A stretch of 64,000 nucleotides of DNA, taken from the NCBI GenBank assembly GCA_022836615.1, contig MU405251.1:212616-276615 (forward strand). Direction: 5' to 3'. Both the position numbers and the translations under genes were made by a program. Shown here one piece after another: positions 35,929 through 47,995 of this stretch; the first letter of the stretch is position 1; every line of letters starts with the position of its first letter. The notes under the pieces were generated by a model. The model did no database searches. It saw only the letters and a program-made list of their open reading frames with translations, and was not told where the DNA came from. This DNA comes from Annulohypoxylon bovei var. microspora (Eukaryota; Ascomycota; Sordariomycetes; Xylariales; Hypoxylaceae).

Positions 35929-38432
35929 TTAAATCATCTCATTCCAAAGTCTTGACCAACGTCTTCTCATAGCCTTCATACTCCACCGTGGTATATGCTT
36001 CCTCGGCGGCGTGATATTATGATTATGCGGCACCGCCCTAACGATGGTCTCTACGATGCGCTCGTCGTTGTACCGGTTTCCGTCAATCCACCACTCCTCA
36101 TCGTACGACCCCGTGATCAGCAGATAGGTGTCGTCGCGATCGTAGCCCTCGATGAAAGACACCATGCGGCGCAGCGCAACATGGAGGTCGTCGAGGTCCT
36201 CGTCCCTCGCGTGCTTGGGGTAGAAACGGTCGAAGTTTTTAATGACGAGGAGCCGTCTCCGTCCCACGGTGCCGATCCTGTTGCTCCTGTAACGTCGGGT
36301 GCGGAGCCAACGCCAAGGAAACAGGCTTGTGAGGGTCCAGGAGAAGACGCTGGCGGAGATGATGTCGACCTCGTCCACGAAGCCGGTGAGCACCCACGTT
36401 TTGGCAAGGTCGTGGACGCAGTCGCTGAGTTCCTTGGAATATTGGCTGCTCCATACGTATAAAGCACCTTGATTAGCTTCGGACTTGAGGCGGTCTTCGA
36501 TGACCAGATGTTCTATATCAATCTCGAAATTGGAACCGTAGGCCGACTTCTCGCTGTAAGGCTCGTCCTTTCGTCCCATGACTGGTGTAAGTCTCGTAAG
36601 CCAACGTCTTGTTAGCATCCATATTACCATCGCGAAAACGGAGGCTATGGGAAGTAACATGGATAGGAATGATGGCTCGAGCCAGAGGTATGTTAGACAA
36701 AGTGTAAGGAGGAGGAATATAACACCGTATCGAGCGAAGTATAAGGCTAATAGGGGTAATCGGTTAGATTTGCCTTGGGGACTTCGCCACCATTCATTGC
36801 TAAAGCTCCTAGGATAGCGATGGTAATTGGTCGGTAATACGGCGTGGCCGTATGGTGTGTTATTCGCACGAAGGGCCTCACGACCCGACGCAGCAGCGAC
36901 ATGGAACTCCTCGCCTCGCAGGATGAGAGACTCGTAGAACGCGCTGTAGTAGACTTCGGCTGTGCTCTCTAGAATCTGAAAGCTCATGGCCGACACGTGG
37001 ACTACGCCGGAGCTGATGAATGTATGGCACATGTTCAAAAATATCTGGCTCTGCGCGTACGATGACAGACATGCGTTCAGCGCTACCTTGGAGACATGGC
37101 AATTTTGCAGCTTCTCTGCGATCTCTTTGACGGGCACATCGTGCAGAGATGCATCGTCATGAAGAAGCATCTCGATTGCGTTGTCTCTGCGCCCGAAGCT
37201 GGCCAACTTCGGGTCGTACGGTCGCGCAAAACGAAGATAAGACTGGCGTTCCGGAGGCGTGTAATCGTCGGGTGCCGGTGACTTTGAGCGTCCACCGACC
37301 CATGACCTAGTAGGAGGCTTCACGGGACCGATTTTCCCATGTAGGTCGAAGTGCACTATGTCGTATGGCTTCTCGCAGTCAGGCTTCAGATATTCATCAA
37401 GTTCCTCGACAGTCCCAGGTCGCACAACATCGATATGTAACTTGGGTGTAATTCCTCTCTCTTTTGTTCTTCGCGCAATGTTGAGCAATGGTCCTCTGAT
37501 GATTACTTGTTACTCGTCTGTTCATAGTAAGGGGAATGAGAGCAGCTTTTGAGATTACTCACTGTATGAGACTTGGCCGGTAATCAACATATCTCTGATC
37601 GACGTCTTTCTTAAAGGACCGAGCTATAACAAGAAGAACACGATACTCGGCTTGAGTTGCTATCAAGCTAGACACTCGGTTGTCTATAGCCGTAGTTAAA
37701 CCCTTGCTTAGAACATTTAATGTCCGGCTTAGTCGAACCCTCTTTACTGGTGTCTCGCCGGATTCGCTGCATGGCCAGAAGTCGGGATGCTCAAGAACCT
37801 CCCAAAGAAGAGAATGGATACTGGCGAAGTCACTAGTCTCGCTGATTTGGGTGACATCTTCGTGAACAGAGATACGGCAGTCCTTCTTTCGGCAACATCT
37901 AAGACCCAATTGGTCAAATAATTCTTCGAAATACCTTTTGGTACTCTGGGAAGAAGGGATTGTCAATCAAACCGACCTTGGTGACGCTTCTTCGACCTCC
38001 CCGTATGGAATTGGGTTATAAAACACTTACATCCTGGTTCAGCTCTAGGTTTCCCCGTTGCAATCTGTTATTAACATTCTTATAATATTCCTCTTCTGTG
38101 AATGGATCGACCAGGTTAGTAGTCCGCTCTGATTGACCATTAACAACAACCACCACTATCCATTTTCGACGATTTCTCCCGTTGATTAAACACGGCCCCA
38201 CGTATTCTTTGCTGTGAATGGCAATCTTGTCTACTAATGAAGCTGGTTTTGGAGGTGAGCTTATATTGCCTTTGGTCCTCGAAGGGCCGTTGGTAAAGGT
38301 GTTGATGGCGGAGCCATTAGTGTCCGTACCAGCTATTGGTGCTGTTGGTGCTGTTGGTGCCGTCGGTGCTCTATGTAAATCGATCAGGAGTGGTGTGGTT
38401 ACCATCGGGTTATAGGGTTCAGGTCGGTTCAT
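35929..38432 (-). CDS. CHAT-domain cysteine protease with two membrane segments
   Basis: Predicted clan CD (caspase-like) protease. Three exons (38031..38432, 37563..37945, 35929..37495) give 783 aa; both introns keep frame and reconstitute EYRVLLVIARSFKKDVDQRY and IQGPLLNIARR. Residues 1-135 are a Pro/Thr-rich tail containing APTAPTAPTAP, then a short folded part. The CHAT domain covers about 240-480: catalytic His314 in VHFDLHGKIG and Cys404 in VALNACLSSYA, followed by GVVHVSAMSFQILESTAEVYYSAFYE, the typical end of the fold. Two hydrophobic helices (about 517-534 and 537-557) form a hairpin. The last 220 residues are unrecognised; LLVIKNFDRFYP and YLLITGSYDEEWW look like strands of a Walker-B-type ATPase, but no P-loop is seen. 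Most fungal CHAT proteins carry NB-ARC or TPR regions instead, so the membrane hairpin is unusual. It is divergent from the gasdermin-like gene. Confidence 0.85.
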
Positions 38433-39786
38433 TTCGGACGTAACACCGATGATGTAGACATATTAGAGAGAAATATCAAGTATTTAACCACTATGTTTGC
38501 GGCTGTCTAAGAAGGCGTAAAGATGTTGAAAAGGACCTAGGAAGGACTTGGAAGTTTTGGAGGCTGAAGGCCTTTTGGAGCTGGGTCCTGTTTAGACCCC
38601 AAAGCGGCGGATGGACCGCGGCTGAGCTTTAGAGCATTCCGCTAATACTACCTATTCCACAGTGTTCTATAGCTTACCCAGGTATGTATTGTACCTACTA
38701 TGTAAGGACTGCCTAGTTTAGTCTGATCTGCCCCTAGGCAAATTTGGAGACTTCCAATATCGTGGTGGCAAAGGCAGTGTGAGCCACAGCCTGCACGAAG
38801 CAGTCCCTTACCGAAAACACACTCATATGACTGTAACTATGATGTTTAACTCGACGAATGGACTGGGGGAAACAATCTGACCAGTGACCACATATACACA
38901 TACATATACACATAACTAGAACTAAGTAAATAGATAAATATATATATATATATATCATCAAAGAAAGAAGTAGAAACTCAAGTTAGAGTCTTCCCACAAG
39001 TTGCTATAGAAGAGGTTCGTTCGCTTAGCACTTTGAGAGAGTTGGGGAGGTGGGGTTACACTATTTGTGTGCATACATAATAGATGTTACCCAGAGCATG
39101 CAAGTATCCATATTACTAATCCCATTTGCCCACTAAGATAAGATTGTGGGTGAGAGTGGAGCATAAAGTTAGGGGTCGGGCCGCTTGTGGATTAGCAGAT
39201 TAGTTACTCAAATCAAACGGGTAGTTATTAACTTCTACATACTTTATATAGTTCTCACCATGATAGGTAGTTTAAACACCGTTCTTTCAAGAGTATTTAG
39301 AACCGATAGAAAATTTGGGTATACTATATGTATGAAGGTCACGATGCAAGTCAGATTGCGTCATTGGTTGCGACTATTGAAGGAGTTTGCGAACCCCCTA
39401 TCGCAGCTCTGTTAATTCGAAGTGGTGTGTGACTTTTCCGAAGTCGATTGGCTCTCAGAAATGTCCTTTGGGGGCTGGATCCACTCGAGTATCGTTCAGC
39501 GATCGAGTCTAGTCGAGTCACAGGCGGCAAAACGAGGCGCAATGCAAGAGAAATGGAAAAAGTTCGCAGCTGGCTGAGGGCTCCCGTCCAGCCGTCATAC
39601 CCCAAATAGCGCCTCATATTAATGTGCATTTATAGGGCTATGTACAGTATATAATATAGGTACTGTCAAGGCCTTCGAAGTCTTGAGACCGAGGATGTCA
39701 TTATCTACTACTAATCGCCGCTGGCTCGGGCATTCTGCTAAAATAACCAGTCAACAACATAGTAACGGGTCAGGATCATCTTAAAC
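38433..39786. promoter_or_regulatory. Divergent intergenic region shared by the CHAT and gasdermin-like genes
   Basis: 1.35 kb between two start codons pointing away from each other. It has an AT microsatellite (38938-38955) and no supported gene; small frames at 38734-38961 and 39351-39629 look random. It may hold a shared promoter, but no specific motif was identified. Confidence 0.4.
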
Positions 39787-40755
39787 ATGGCACCAAAGCC
39801 GTATTTTATCCTCTCTGAGGTTGCGACGCAAGACAAGATTAATTCACTTTTAGGCCGAGCCGTACCATTTAAATCCTCCAAACCTAACGACGAGTACAAC
39901 CCCTTAAAACGTCCAGCAGAATTTCATATCTATCCAGTTCTTCCCCCTGAAGGCCCGGATCTCCGTAAGCTTGACGAACATCTCTACCCGCAAGGCGTCA
40001 AAGCGAAGGAGGCCAGGGTCCTCCTCGAGAGGGCGCAAGGAACGGAAGCTGAAGTGGCCATTACGAAGGCGCTCGCGCTATTCCATTCTAGCTCGAAATC
40101 AAACAAGCGAGTAGCATCGATCCCAGGCTTTCGCCGCTTTACTATCGATCAGGCGCCTCACCGGATCGAACAGTTGCTGAAACATGACGAATATTCCCGA
40201 CCAATCTTGGACTATTTTACCAATTACCCTAATGGAAAGCTGGGCATCATTGTTAGCATCATATGTGCGATGGATATGAGTCTCAACATCCAACAAGCCC
40301 GGACGAGAGACAGTGGTGTGGAGGTAGAGGTTCCCAAGGAGGCAGTGGCGGCACTTGGGGCGCCTCCCATTGCGACAGACACGGGTGCTCGGTTATCAAC
40401 TAGCAGCACTAAAGTATCCGAGACCGAGGGAACTTATGACGGCGAGGTTGTGGTAGCATGCGGGTACTTGCAGATGACTCGGAAGCCCCAGTCCTTGCTA
40501 AAGTCTTTCCTCCAGTCCGGACCCAAGGCTTTATTCGGGTCTAGGAAGACTTCCTTAGACGAAATCATCATCACCAACGAGAACGAGCTCGTCCAACCGA
40601 CCACTATGACAGTTTCACTTCCGCCTACGAGACTCCCCGGCGACCACGAGGCTTATCTAGGGGCGAACGTCGATTCTAACGAGCAGCGTATTGAAGCTCC
40701 TGTTAACGAGACTTATAATGGCGATAGCGACGATGATATGATCTTATATGCATAA
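39787..40755 (+). CDS. Candidate fungal gasdermin-like pore-forming protein
   Basis: A single exon of 322 aa with no signal peptide or obvious membrane helix. I do not have an alignment. I propose the gasdermin-like family for three reasons. The N-terminus carries a FILSEVATQDKINSLLGRAV pattern, like the start of fungal gasdermins. A central strand pair (GKLGIIVSIICAMDMSLNIQ, then TYDGEVVVACGYLQMTRK) is separated by a basic, Gly/Ala/Pro-rich loop, as in the membrane-inserting part of that fold. The size is close to that of RCD-1 and HET-Q1 class proteins. The neighbouring CHAT protease also fits, because fungal gasdermins commonly sit beside the protease that cleaves them. The C-terminal 60 residues (Leu/Pro/Thr-rich, then GDSDDDMILYA) could be the removable inhibitory tail, by analogy. 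The start is the first ATG. An unrelated orphan protein remains possible. Confidence 0.5.
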   Translation: MAPKPYFILSEVATQDKINSLLGRAVPFKSSKPNDEYNPLKRPAEFHIYPVLPPEGPDLRKLDEHLYPQGVKAKEARVLLERAQGTEAEVAITKALALFHSSSKSNKRVASIPGFRRFTIDQAPHRIEQLLKHDEYSRPILDYFTNYPNGKLGIIVSIICAMDMSLNIQQARTRDSGVEVEVPKEAVAALGAPPIATDTGARLSTSSTKVSETEGTYDGEVVVACGYLQMTRKPQSLLKSFLQSGPKALFGSRKTSLDEIIITNENELVQPTTMTVSLPPTRLPGDHEAYLGANVDSNEQRIEAPVNETYNGDSDDDMILYA

Positions 40756-41484
40756 ACTTGGGCGGTATTGGTCATTAGATGGGTGGCGCTGGAATTGGCG
40801 GATGACGTTCATTAATTATTGTTATTGTTTTCACTTTTATGTAGAAATATCTACCTACATAGGTACTTAGGTAGGTATTCATAGATACCCTTCAAGTACC
40901 TGTATTAAACAGATACGTACCTATGCTTCATATAAGAAGCTGATTTCAACCATTTATTCCTGTAGGTATTGAAGTTTACGTATGTAGGGACTAAGACGAA
41001 AGCTTCGTCCTTAGATAGTAAAGGAACCATTAACTATGAGTAACGAATGTATGTTATGTAATACTTAACTCAACTATAAAACTCCAGCGACTTTCTTTTT
41101 ATACCTATTAGTGGGAATTCGTTTCTGATCACAAGGTCAATGAACATCAATTGGTGACAAGCTGAATAATTACTACACACGTTGGTTCCTTCATTTATTG
41201 CCTTCATCGGGACACTATTTTCAGCCCTTCCCAGCTAGGCACTTATAGTGGCGTTCTTTTAGGACTTCAGGCACAGGCTGACCAGTAACTGGTCACCAGT
41301 GACGATTTTGCCCCTCAGCACTGCCTGCTCTGCTCACAAGACATGCAATGCCCGACCCCCTCCGAGCCTAGAACCTTTCTCAATTTAACAACGAACTTTC
41401 TCTAGTGCAGTAGAATCTACGATAAGGCGCCCTTGAAATAAACCGTGCGAAAACCACTTCGAATATTCCACGAGATGATGATCG
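40756..41484. other. Intergenic between the gasdermin-like and NLR genes
   Basis: Short spacer between two genes on the same strand. It has several TACCTA/TAGGTA motifs at 40850-40925. No coding region is seen. Confidence 0.5.
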
Positions 41485-44400
41485 ATGGCGGAAGTCTTCA
41501 GTATTTTCATGGGCCTCACTACCTTCACAAACCGCATACTACGACGAAAACAGCATCAAGCCCGGCAGCACGATGATGACAATGGCATCATTCAGTTGTA
41601 CGGGTCAAATAACGCAGATATCGAGTAAGTCTGATGTATTTTTGAGTCATTCAATCTCCTGTTATTAATTAGAGAAATAGTATCTGCTTTGTACATGGTC
41701 TAGCTGGAGATCGCATCCGGACTTGGAAATGGGTTGATGAAGATTCTAAAGAGTCCCATTTCTGGCCGGCAGAGTTTCTACCTCAAGATGTTGAAGGGGA
41801 CCGTCTTGATGTTCGCATACTCTCCTATGGATATAAGTCCTTTGCTCCGACGCCGGAATATCTAACCCAGAGGACTCTCTATCGTCATTCCCAGTCGATG
41901 CTGTTGGCTCTAGCAAATGTTCGCAAAGACTGTCCTGACCGACCACTTATATTCGTTGGGCACAGTCTAGGGGGTATCGTCATCAAAAGCGCTCTCATTT
42001 TTTCCAGTCAGGATAAGAATCCTGACCTCTTGGCTCTCTCCGTTTCCACTACTGGAATCGTCTTCTTGGGAACACCCCACACTGAGACGATGTCAAGTTT
42101 GGATCAGTCGAAATGGCCGAAAACACTTGCGAGCATTGTTGAATTAACCAAAGTGGGCAATCCTAGTCTGGTGAAGCATTTAGAGAAGCAGAGCTTGAGC
42201 TTGCAAAGTCGGCTGCAACCCTTCAAGGCTTTAAGCGACAACATTTCTATCGTCTCGTACTATGAAGAAATTCCGGCCACTGTATCAAACATAGTACGTG
42301 GACACAGCAGTTCTCAGATGTATCGAAGTGACTAACTAGGGGAAGATCGTGCCAAAACCTTCCACACGATCACCTTACAGTGACAAGGTAGACGTCATAC
42401 ACACGAGTCACCGAAACATGTGTAGATTCAGCAGTCGCGACAACCCTGATTATAAAAAGGTCTCTCACGAGATTTTACGCATATGTTATGAATCAAACAA
42501 GCGATCGCAGGATAACTGGGAAAAGCACAGGAGAAACAAAAGTATAGTTGACCCCTGAGTATATCGTATCGCTAAGAGTAACACGTTCTATAGGAGAAGA
42601 AAAGGATTCGACAGAGTATATGGAAAGAGTGCAAAGCGTGGATGGTATCAAAAGCATCCCTACCTAGCTAATAGTTTCATCGAATTTGCTGATAATATTT
42701 TATAGCGGAAGAACAATTGCCTAGCATTACGGGACCAGATGACTTTCGCATCGACGATTCTCCTTTACCGCCCCGGAATAAGAGGTTCGTAGGCAGGGTG
42801 GAGGAACTCGGCTTCCTCCACAAGACTCTGCTCGAGCAATGCTCACCGCGCCCCAACACCTGCGCCACTATCAATCTTTTTGGGGCTGTTGGGATGGGAA
42901 AGACTGAGATTTCCCAAGAGTTTGCTCACTTATATCGAAACCGCTTTACTTCTGTCTTCTGGATATCTGCCGTGAGCCGGCAATCCATTGAACAAGGTCT
43001 TGTAAATATCGCACGCACTCTTCGTCAACAACTTCATGGGCCTAGTTCTATGACGGCCCTTCGAATCTTAGCCGACTCGTCATCTGATGTAAAATTTGAT
43101 GGCAATCAGCTAGATCAGACCACCAAAGCGGTGATGGAGTGGTTCCAGAGCACTGAGAATTCCAAATGGCTGGTGATAGTTGACGGCCTGGAACATGCGG
43201 ACAATCACGATATTATGAAAATTATTCCCAGGACAACTTGCTCTCACGGTCACTGCATAATTACTTCACGACAGCCGGTAGGCTGGAACTTTGTCCAGAC
43301 TTATGAGGTGGAGCAGTTCAGCCCTGACGAATCCTTCTCGCTTTTGAGGGCATCTACGGGCCTTTCAGATGCCAATGGTCCGTGTTCATCCTCCTCCCCC
43401 TGAAAATTTAGCTGGCTAATAAATTAAGAGCGTGACTTGGACAAGCTGTCGAGGTCCCTGCAATACATACCTCTGGCACTTAGTGCGGCTGCTTCTTATA
43501 TATCTTCAACAAAAATAACCATACAAAGATATATGCAACTTCTTCAATCCCCACTAGACGTCGAAAAAGGGCAGCCCGTCGCTTCTACGACTTCATTGGA
43601 GGAAGAGCTAAGTAGGATTGAGAATTTGTTACTAAATACCACAAACAACGCCCCCAATACTCCCAAACTTCAACAACTCCTTTCTCTTAAGATATTTGAG
43701 GTTTGCTGCGTCCTCTCGATGGAGTCAGTTTGCCTTTCAATATTCACATCTAGCTCGTTCAAAAAGAAATACCGTGAGTCATCAATAATCTATTAACCTA
43801 TGTGCTACTAACTGGCTCTAGCGGGTAGTACGATGGATTCTATAGGGGAGCTTGAACAGCATTCGCTAGTGGCTCTCACGGAAGATAAGAGGTACCTAAT
43901 TACCCAGAGCATTGTTCGTAAGCATAGTTGTCGCCTTCTCTCGGATGACCAACGTCGATCTGCCAGCCAAATGGCTTGCGAATCTACGTTATCCGCTGCA
44001 AAGTCGTTACAAGAGCTCAGAGATGAAGACAAGTCAATTGATACTTCACTTGCCGAGCGTGATCTGGCGGCTGTCATGTCCCATTGTTATGAACTAATCG
44101 AAAATCATATTCATTCATCACATGAATGGGCAATTGACCTAGACATGATGGGTCGGATATGTGAAAGACAGGGCAAAACTGAGTACGCAGTTAAATTTTA
44201 TGATATGCTACTCAGTCGAAGCGGTGGGACTGCCTCTACAATCCGAAGAACTAAGATGCGGCTCGCCATAACCCGCCGCATATCTGGGGATGATGTTCGA
44301 GCTGAATGTGAAGAACTCATCCAGTCGAACGACGACGTATTGTCAGAACCCACGGAATCAAGAGCGGAAGAGCAACCGCTGAGCGACGAGGTGGACATTG

Positions 44401-45170
44401 AAGCGCTAAGGCTACTGAAGAAGGTGGCACATGACCAATCTATCCCGGAGGAGGAATTGGCAATTTCCAGGCAGATCGTAGCAATGCAGGAATACCGCCT
44501 TGGAAACAAGCACTCGGGCACACTTGAGGCAGTTCAACAACTTGCAAAGGATCTAGTCGAAGTTGGGTTCTACGACGAAGCAGAGGCCAACATGAGACGT
44601 GTTCTACTATCTTATGAGAATATGGCTGGTGCTAACTACATAAAAACGACAGAGGCTTTCGAGGTCCTGGCATCGATACGGCTGAAGCAGGGTAAGTACG
44701 ACGACGCCAAAGAGCTCTTTAGCCGCGCCCTACACAACCATTTGGCACGTCTCGGCCGCGAACATCCTACCACCCAGAAGTGCTGGTCCCAGTTAGGCCA
44801 AGTCCATGAAATGCAAAATCGCTTTGATATTGCTGGCCTGATCTATGACAAGTGTATCACCGTCCTCAACGCTACGCAGGGCGCCGACCACCCAGACGTG
44901 CTACGCGTACGCGGCTATAAGGCCGAGAACCTGGCCAGACGGAACATGTATGACGAAGCAGAAAAGGAGCTCAGAGACGTACTTTGTCTTATGGAAACCT
45001 ACAAGGCTATTCACCACGAGAACGATAGGCGCAGGACCGCCCTACAACTCGTTGAGATACTGAAGAAGAATCCTGAAGCTGATGACGTTGCTTGGCTGGC
45101 GACGAAGGTGCAAGACCTTGAGATCCAGTATGATCTCGATCTACACCACCGGATCGGCTGGATATATTGA
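41485..45170 (+). CDS. NLR-type STAND protein: SesB alpha/beta-hydrolase, NB-ARC, TPR repeats
   Basis: Probable intracellular receptor for self/non-self or damage. Seven exons (41485..41624, 41681..42293, 42340..42541, 42594..42644, 42706..43377, 43429..43773, 43822..45170) give 1,123 aa. The N-terminal hydrolase (about 45-325) has the nucleophile Ser142 in GHSLGGI and the partner His in IHTSHRNMCRF; it is the SesB effector seen on fungal NLRs. NB-ARC: P-loop GAVGMGKT (395-402), Walker B WLVIVDGLE (490-498), CIITSRQ sensor, YIPLALSAAASYI (GLPL-like) and a winged-helix part (SIGELEQHSLVAL). TPRs with large central helices cover about 905-1095. Exon 4 (51 nt) was added because it splits a 164-nt intron into two of normal size and keeps the frame; leaving it out also keeps the frame. 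The 5' splice site after exon 5 is a weak GTCCGT. No frame break was found, so the gene looks functional. Confidence 0.88.
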
Positions 45171-47795
45171 GTATTCCCCCCTATATTTTGGAGAGTAGCC
45201 CCTATATAAATAACTACCTATAACTATATCCATTTAGTATAGTTTATAATATTTTAGAAACATACCTATTCTTCAAAGCTTTTAAGGTCACAGTGGCTAC
45301 ATATATGATTACCTAAAACCAACAGGTACTCGTAGCTTAATATGGATATTCCTCCCGTCGAACAATAATAGGATCTCGAAATAGCCTCCATAAAATTCCT
45401 GGCAAATAGTCACTTTCGTACACCGAATTAGTCAAAACATTCTCACATGCATTCCCGTGCAGACAGTCCCTAATATATCGGTCGATAAAAGAATACCTAA
45501 CCTAATAACTTCGAAGCTCAGCCGCTCCACGATCACACGTAACATAGCGTAGTCATCTAGCTTACCCACTATATAGTACTAGCGAGATCGCCCCCTCATT
45601 TTGTTAAGCAGAGCGTGATTAGTGCTTGCATCACAAGTTGCATGATCTATCGCAGTTGTTAAGATCATGTTAACCATGGTCCTAGACCAATCATAGACTT
45701 AGGAGGTGCTCCGTAAGCTCCTGTAGTAGATATAGAAGCTGACGATTTATACAAAGGTGGATTGTTCATTAATATTAGTATAGGTAGGTAGGTAACACGA
45801 AATACGATACCTATATGCGAGTGGCCCTTAAGATAGCTATTTTCATGCCAAGATCCGAGTAAGGGTGTGTATATTACCACGACACACATATAGCTACCAC
45901 GGAGCCACTCTTAAACATTTAACGACAAGCAGGACGTTTAGGTTAAGGGATTGTATTATTTATTTCGAACATGGCGTTATGAAATATCTCAAAGTCAATT
46001 CCTCAAAAATCCAACAATTGTCGTCGTAATTTGACAAGATGCGTAACCTACGTAGTTGACCGAATACCAAGCGGTTGTATGCTTCCAGTAACTAGTATAT
46101 TAAACTACGGCCCATATGCTCCTTAAATCTCCCAAGATCTAGAAGGAAAAGCGGGACCGAGGACGACGCTAATATAGTCGCGCACTAAAGCCAAATGCTT
46201 GCGTACATCTCTTTTCTATAAAGTCACAAGTATAGTTAAATCTATCGGACCGTACCTAGTTACCAAGCCTTCGGAATGCTGCCCACTTAGGTGCGGTAAT
46301 GAGCCCGCATGTGTCCCGCTGAGGTCCCATAGATCGTCAAGCATCTTTATGAGTTTACGATGATGTCGATCACGTATCTCGCAAGGGTCTCGTTGTAAAA
46401 GACATCTTTAGTTGTGACGGCGGCATGTAGACACGGCAAAGCATAAGGTATGCAAACACGGGTTAATATTTTACCTCTTGAGGCTCTTTTGAGTACCTAT
46501 ATGTTGAGACTTCAATATGTCTCGGTATCCAAGTTGACTCCATGCCATTTTATATTTCCACGGGGCTTGGCTTTACCACTAAAAATGACATAGGAATACG
46601 TAGAAGACATTTTTACGGTTAAGTTTAATATATATTATGCATACGACTTTCCGTATTCATATTAACGAGCTGGAATTTCGGTATCTCCATTAACAAGAGA
46701 CGTACATGGATATGTCGTTTAACTGTAAGCATCCTCTAATGAAGCAGCGTCATTAAAGCTTACGGAACCAAGTAATTCATGAAAAAGACCTTAGCATTAG
46801 TTGAGAGTAGTATTATCTCTAATTTGAAAACTCTTGAAAATTACATACCCCATGTGAATTTCTCCCACGAACTGAGCCTCTTACAGGGAACGCCTATCCA
46901 ATTCAATATTGGAGGGTATGAGGTGGGACTTGGGTCAGCATTTCTCACCGTCTCTTTCTCAAGCATCACCTAAAAGAGCCAAGATTAGCGAGTACCTGGC
47001 CCTAATGTCGACTAAAATACCTAGTTATCTCTTTAGCCATGAAGCATCACGTCAGCTATAACCACATATCAATGAAAGCTACCTAACTATTATATCGACT
47101 TGGTATGATTTCTTAATTCGATAGTCTTAACTCAATGGTGGTGATGCTTCTCCTATCAAGTTTAAGATGACGCCTTAGATGTGGAGAAAATAAAACATGC
47201 CAGTCATGGAAAAGGGCTGATCGCTTATAATTACCTTCCAGCTCATAAATATTAGGGAATATGTGATCCGGGGAAGGTCGTATTGCGTTTCTAAAAGCCC
47301 GGGAGGATGCCATCCCGGCCCTACAAAGGGGATCTAAGTGGACCAGCATTCTAGCATGATGATATCCTCATTAGCGAAAGATATAACCACTTATATTCTC
47401 GTTCGCTTGTGAGGTAGGAGTAGCTGGCTCGTTGAGGATTACGATTGGGCATCTTACCCGATAACTTAGAAAAGAGGCTTCGGCATAGCATATGCATGAG
47501 ATTTCGTCGAGTCATGAGGCTGTCGGGCACTATTATGACTGGCTCGAGTTCAAGTGAGCATTGGGAATATCACTCGCTTATGCGTTGGATTTAGATTAGG
47601 TAGTAATGCGAGATAAGTACACCATTATCCATATGCGTACCTACCTAGGTAGGCATAATTCTTAGCTGTACACTTGACATGTATTAGTTAAGTTCCTAGC
47701 TCTCAAGAGTCGATAACTATCACTTAAAGAAGATTTAAGATTAGAAAATCCGGAGAGATCTATATTTTCAAAACTTTTGGTTATTATACCAGACC
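45171..47795. other. Gene-poor AT-rich intergenic stretch left of the LTR element
   Basis: No coding or RNA gene seen. All frames are short and stop-dense, which fits decayed repeat DNA. I saw no second copy of the nearby LTR. Confidence 0.5.
47791..47795. repeat. 5-bp target-site duplication AGACC, left copy
   Basis: AGACC precedes the left LTR and recurs at 49203-49207 right after the other LTR. Confidence 0.8.
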
Positions 47796-47995
47796 TGAAG
47801 GCAATAGGTCACGATACGTTTGCGTGTAATACCGTGTGATGTATTACGATCTTGTGGTTATCTGTGTTGTATAAATATATATGATTGTTAGTTTTTAAAC
47901 CCATGCTAAACGTAGCCTTATATGGCACAAGCCACATAAAGCCATATAAAGCCACAAAGCTCCCTTTAACTAGTAAATCCCTTTTACTACCAACA
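47796..47995 (-). repeat. 3' LTR of the retroelement (left copy)
   Basis: 200 bp, plus-strand ends TGAAGG and CCAACA, the same length as the right copy. It shows more TpG- and TpA-changed sites in its second half. Confidence 0.85.

Noticed and set aside
32832..45170. Biosynthetic gene cluster or CRISPR array
   Set aside because: No synthase, transporter or regulator genes and no spaced direct repeats; the tandem repeats present are ordinary minisatellites.
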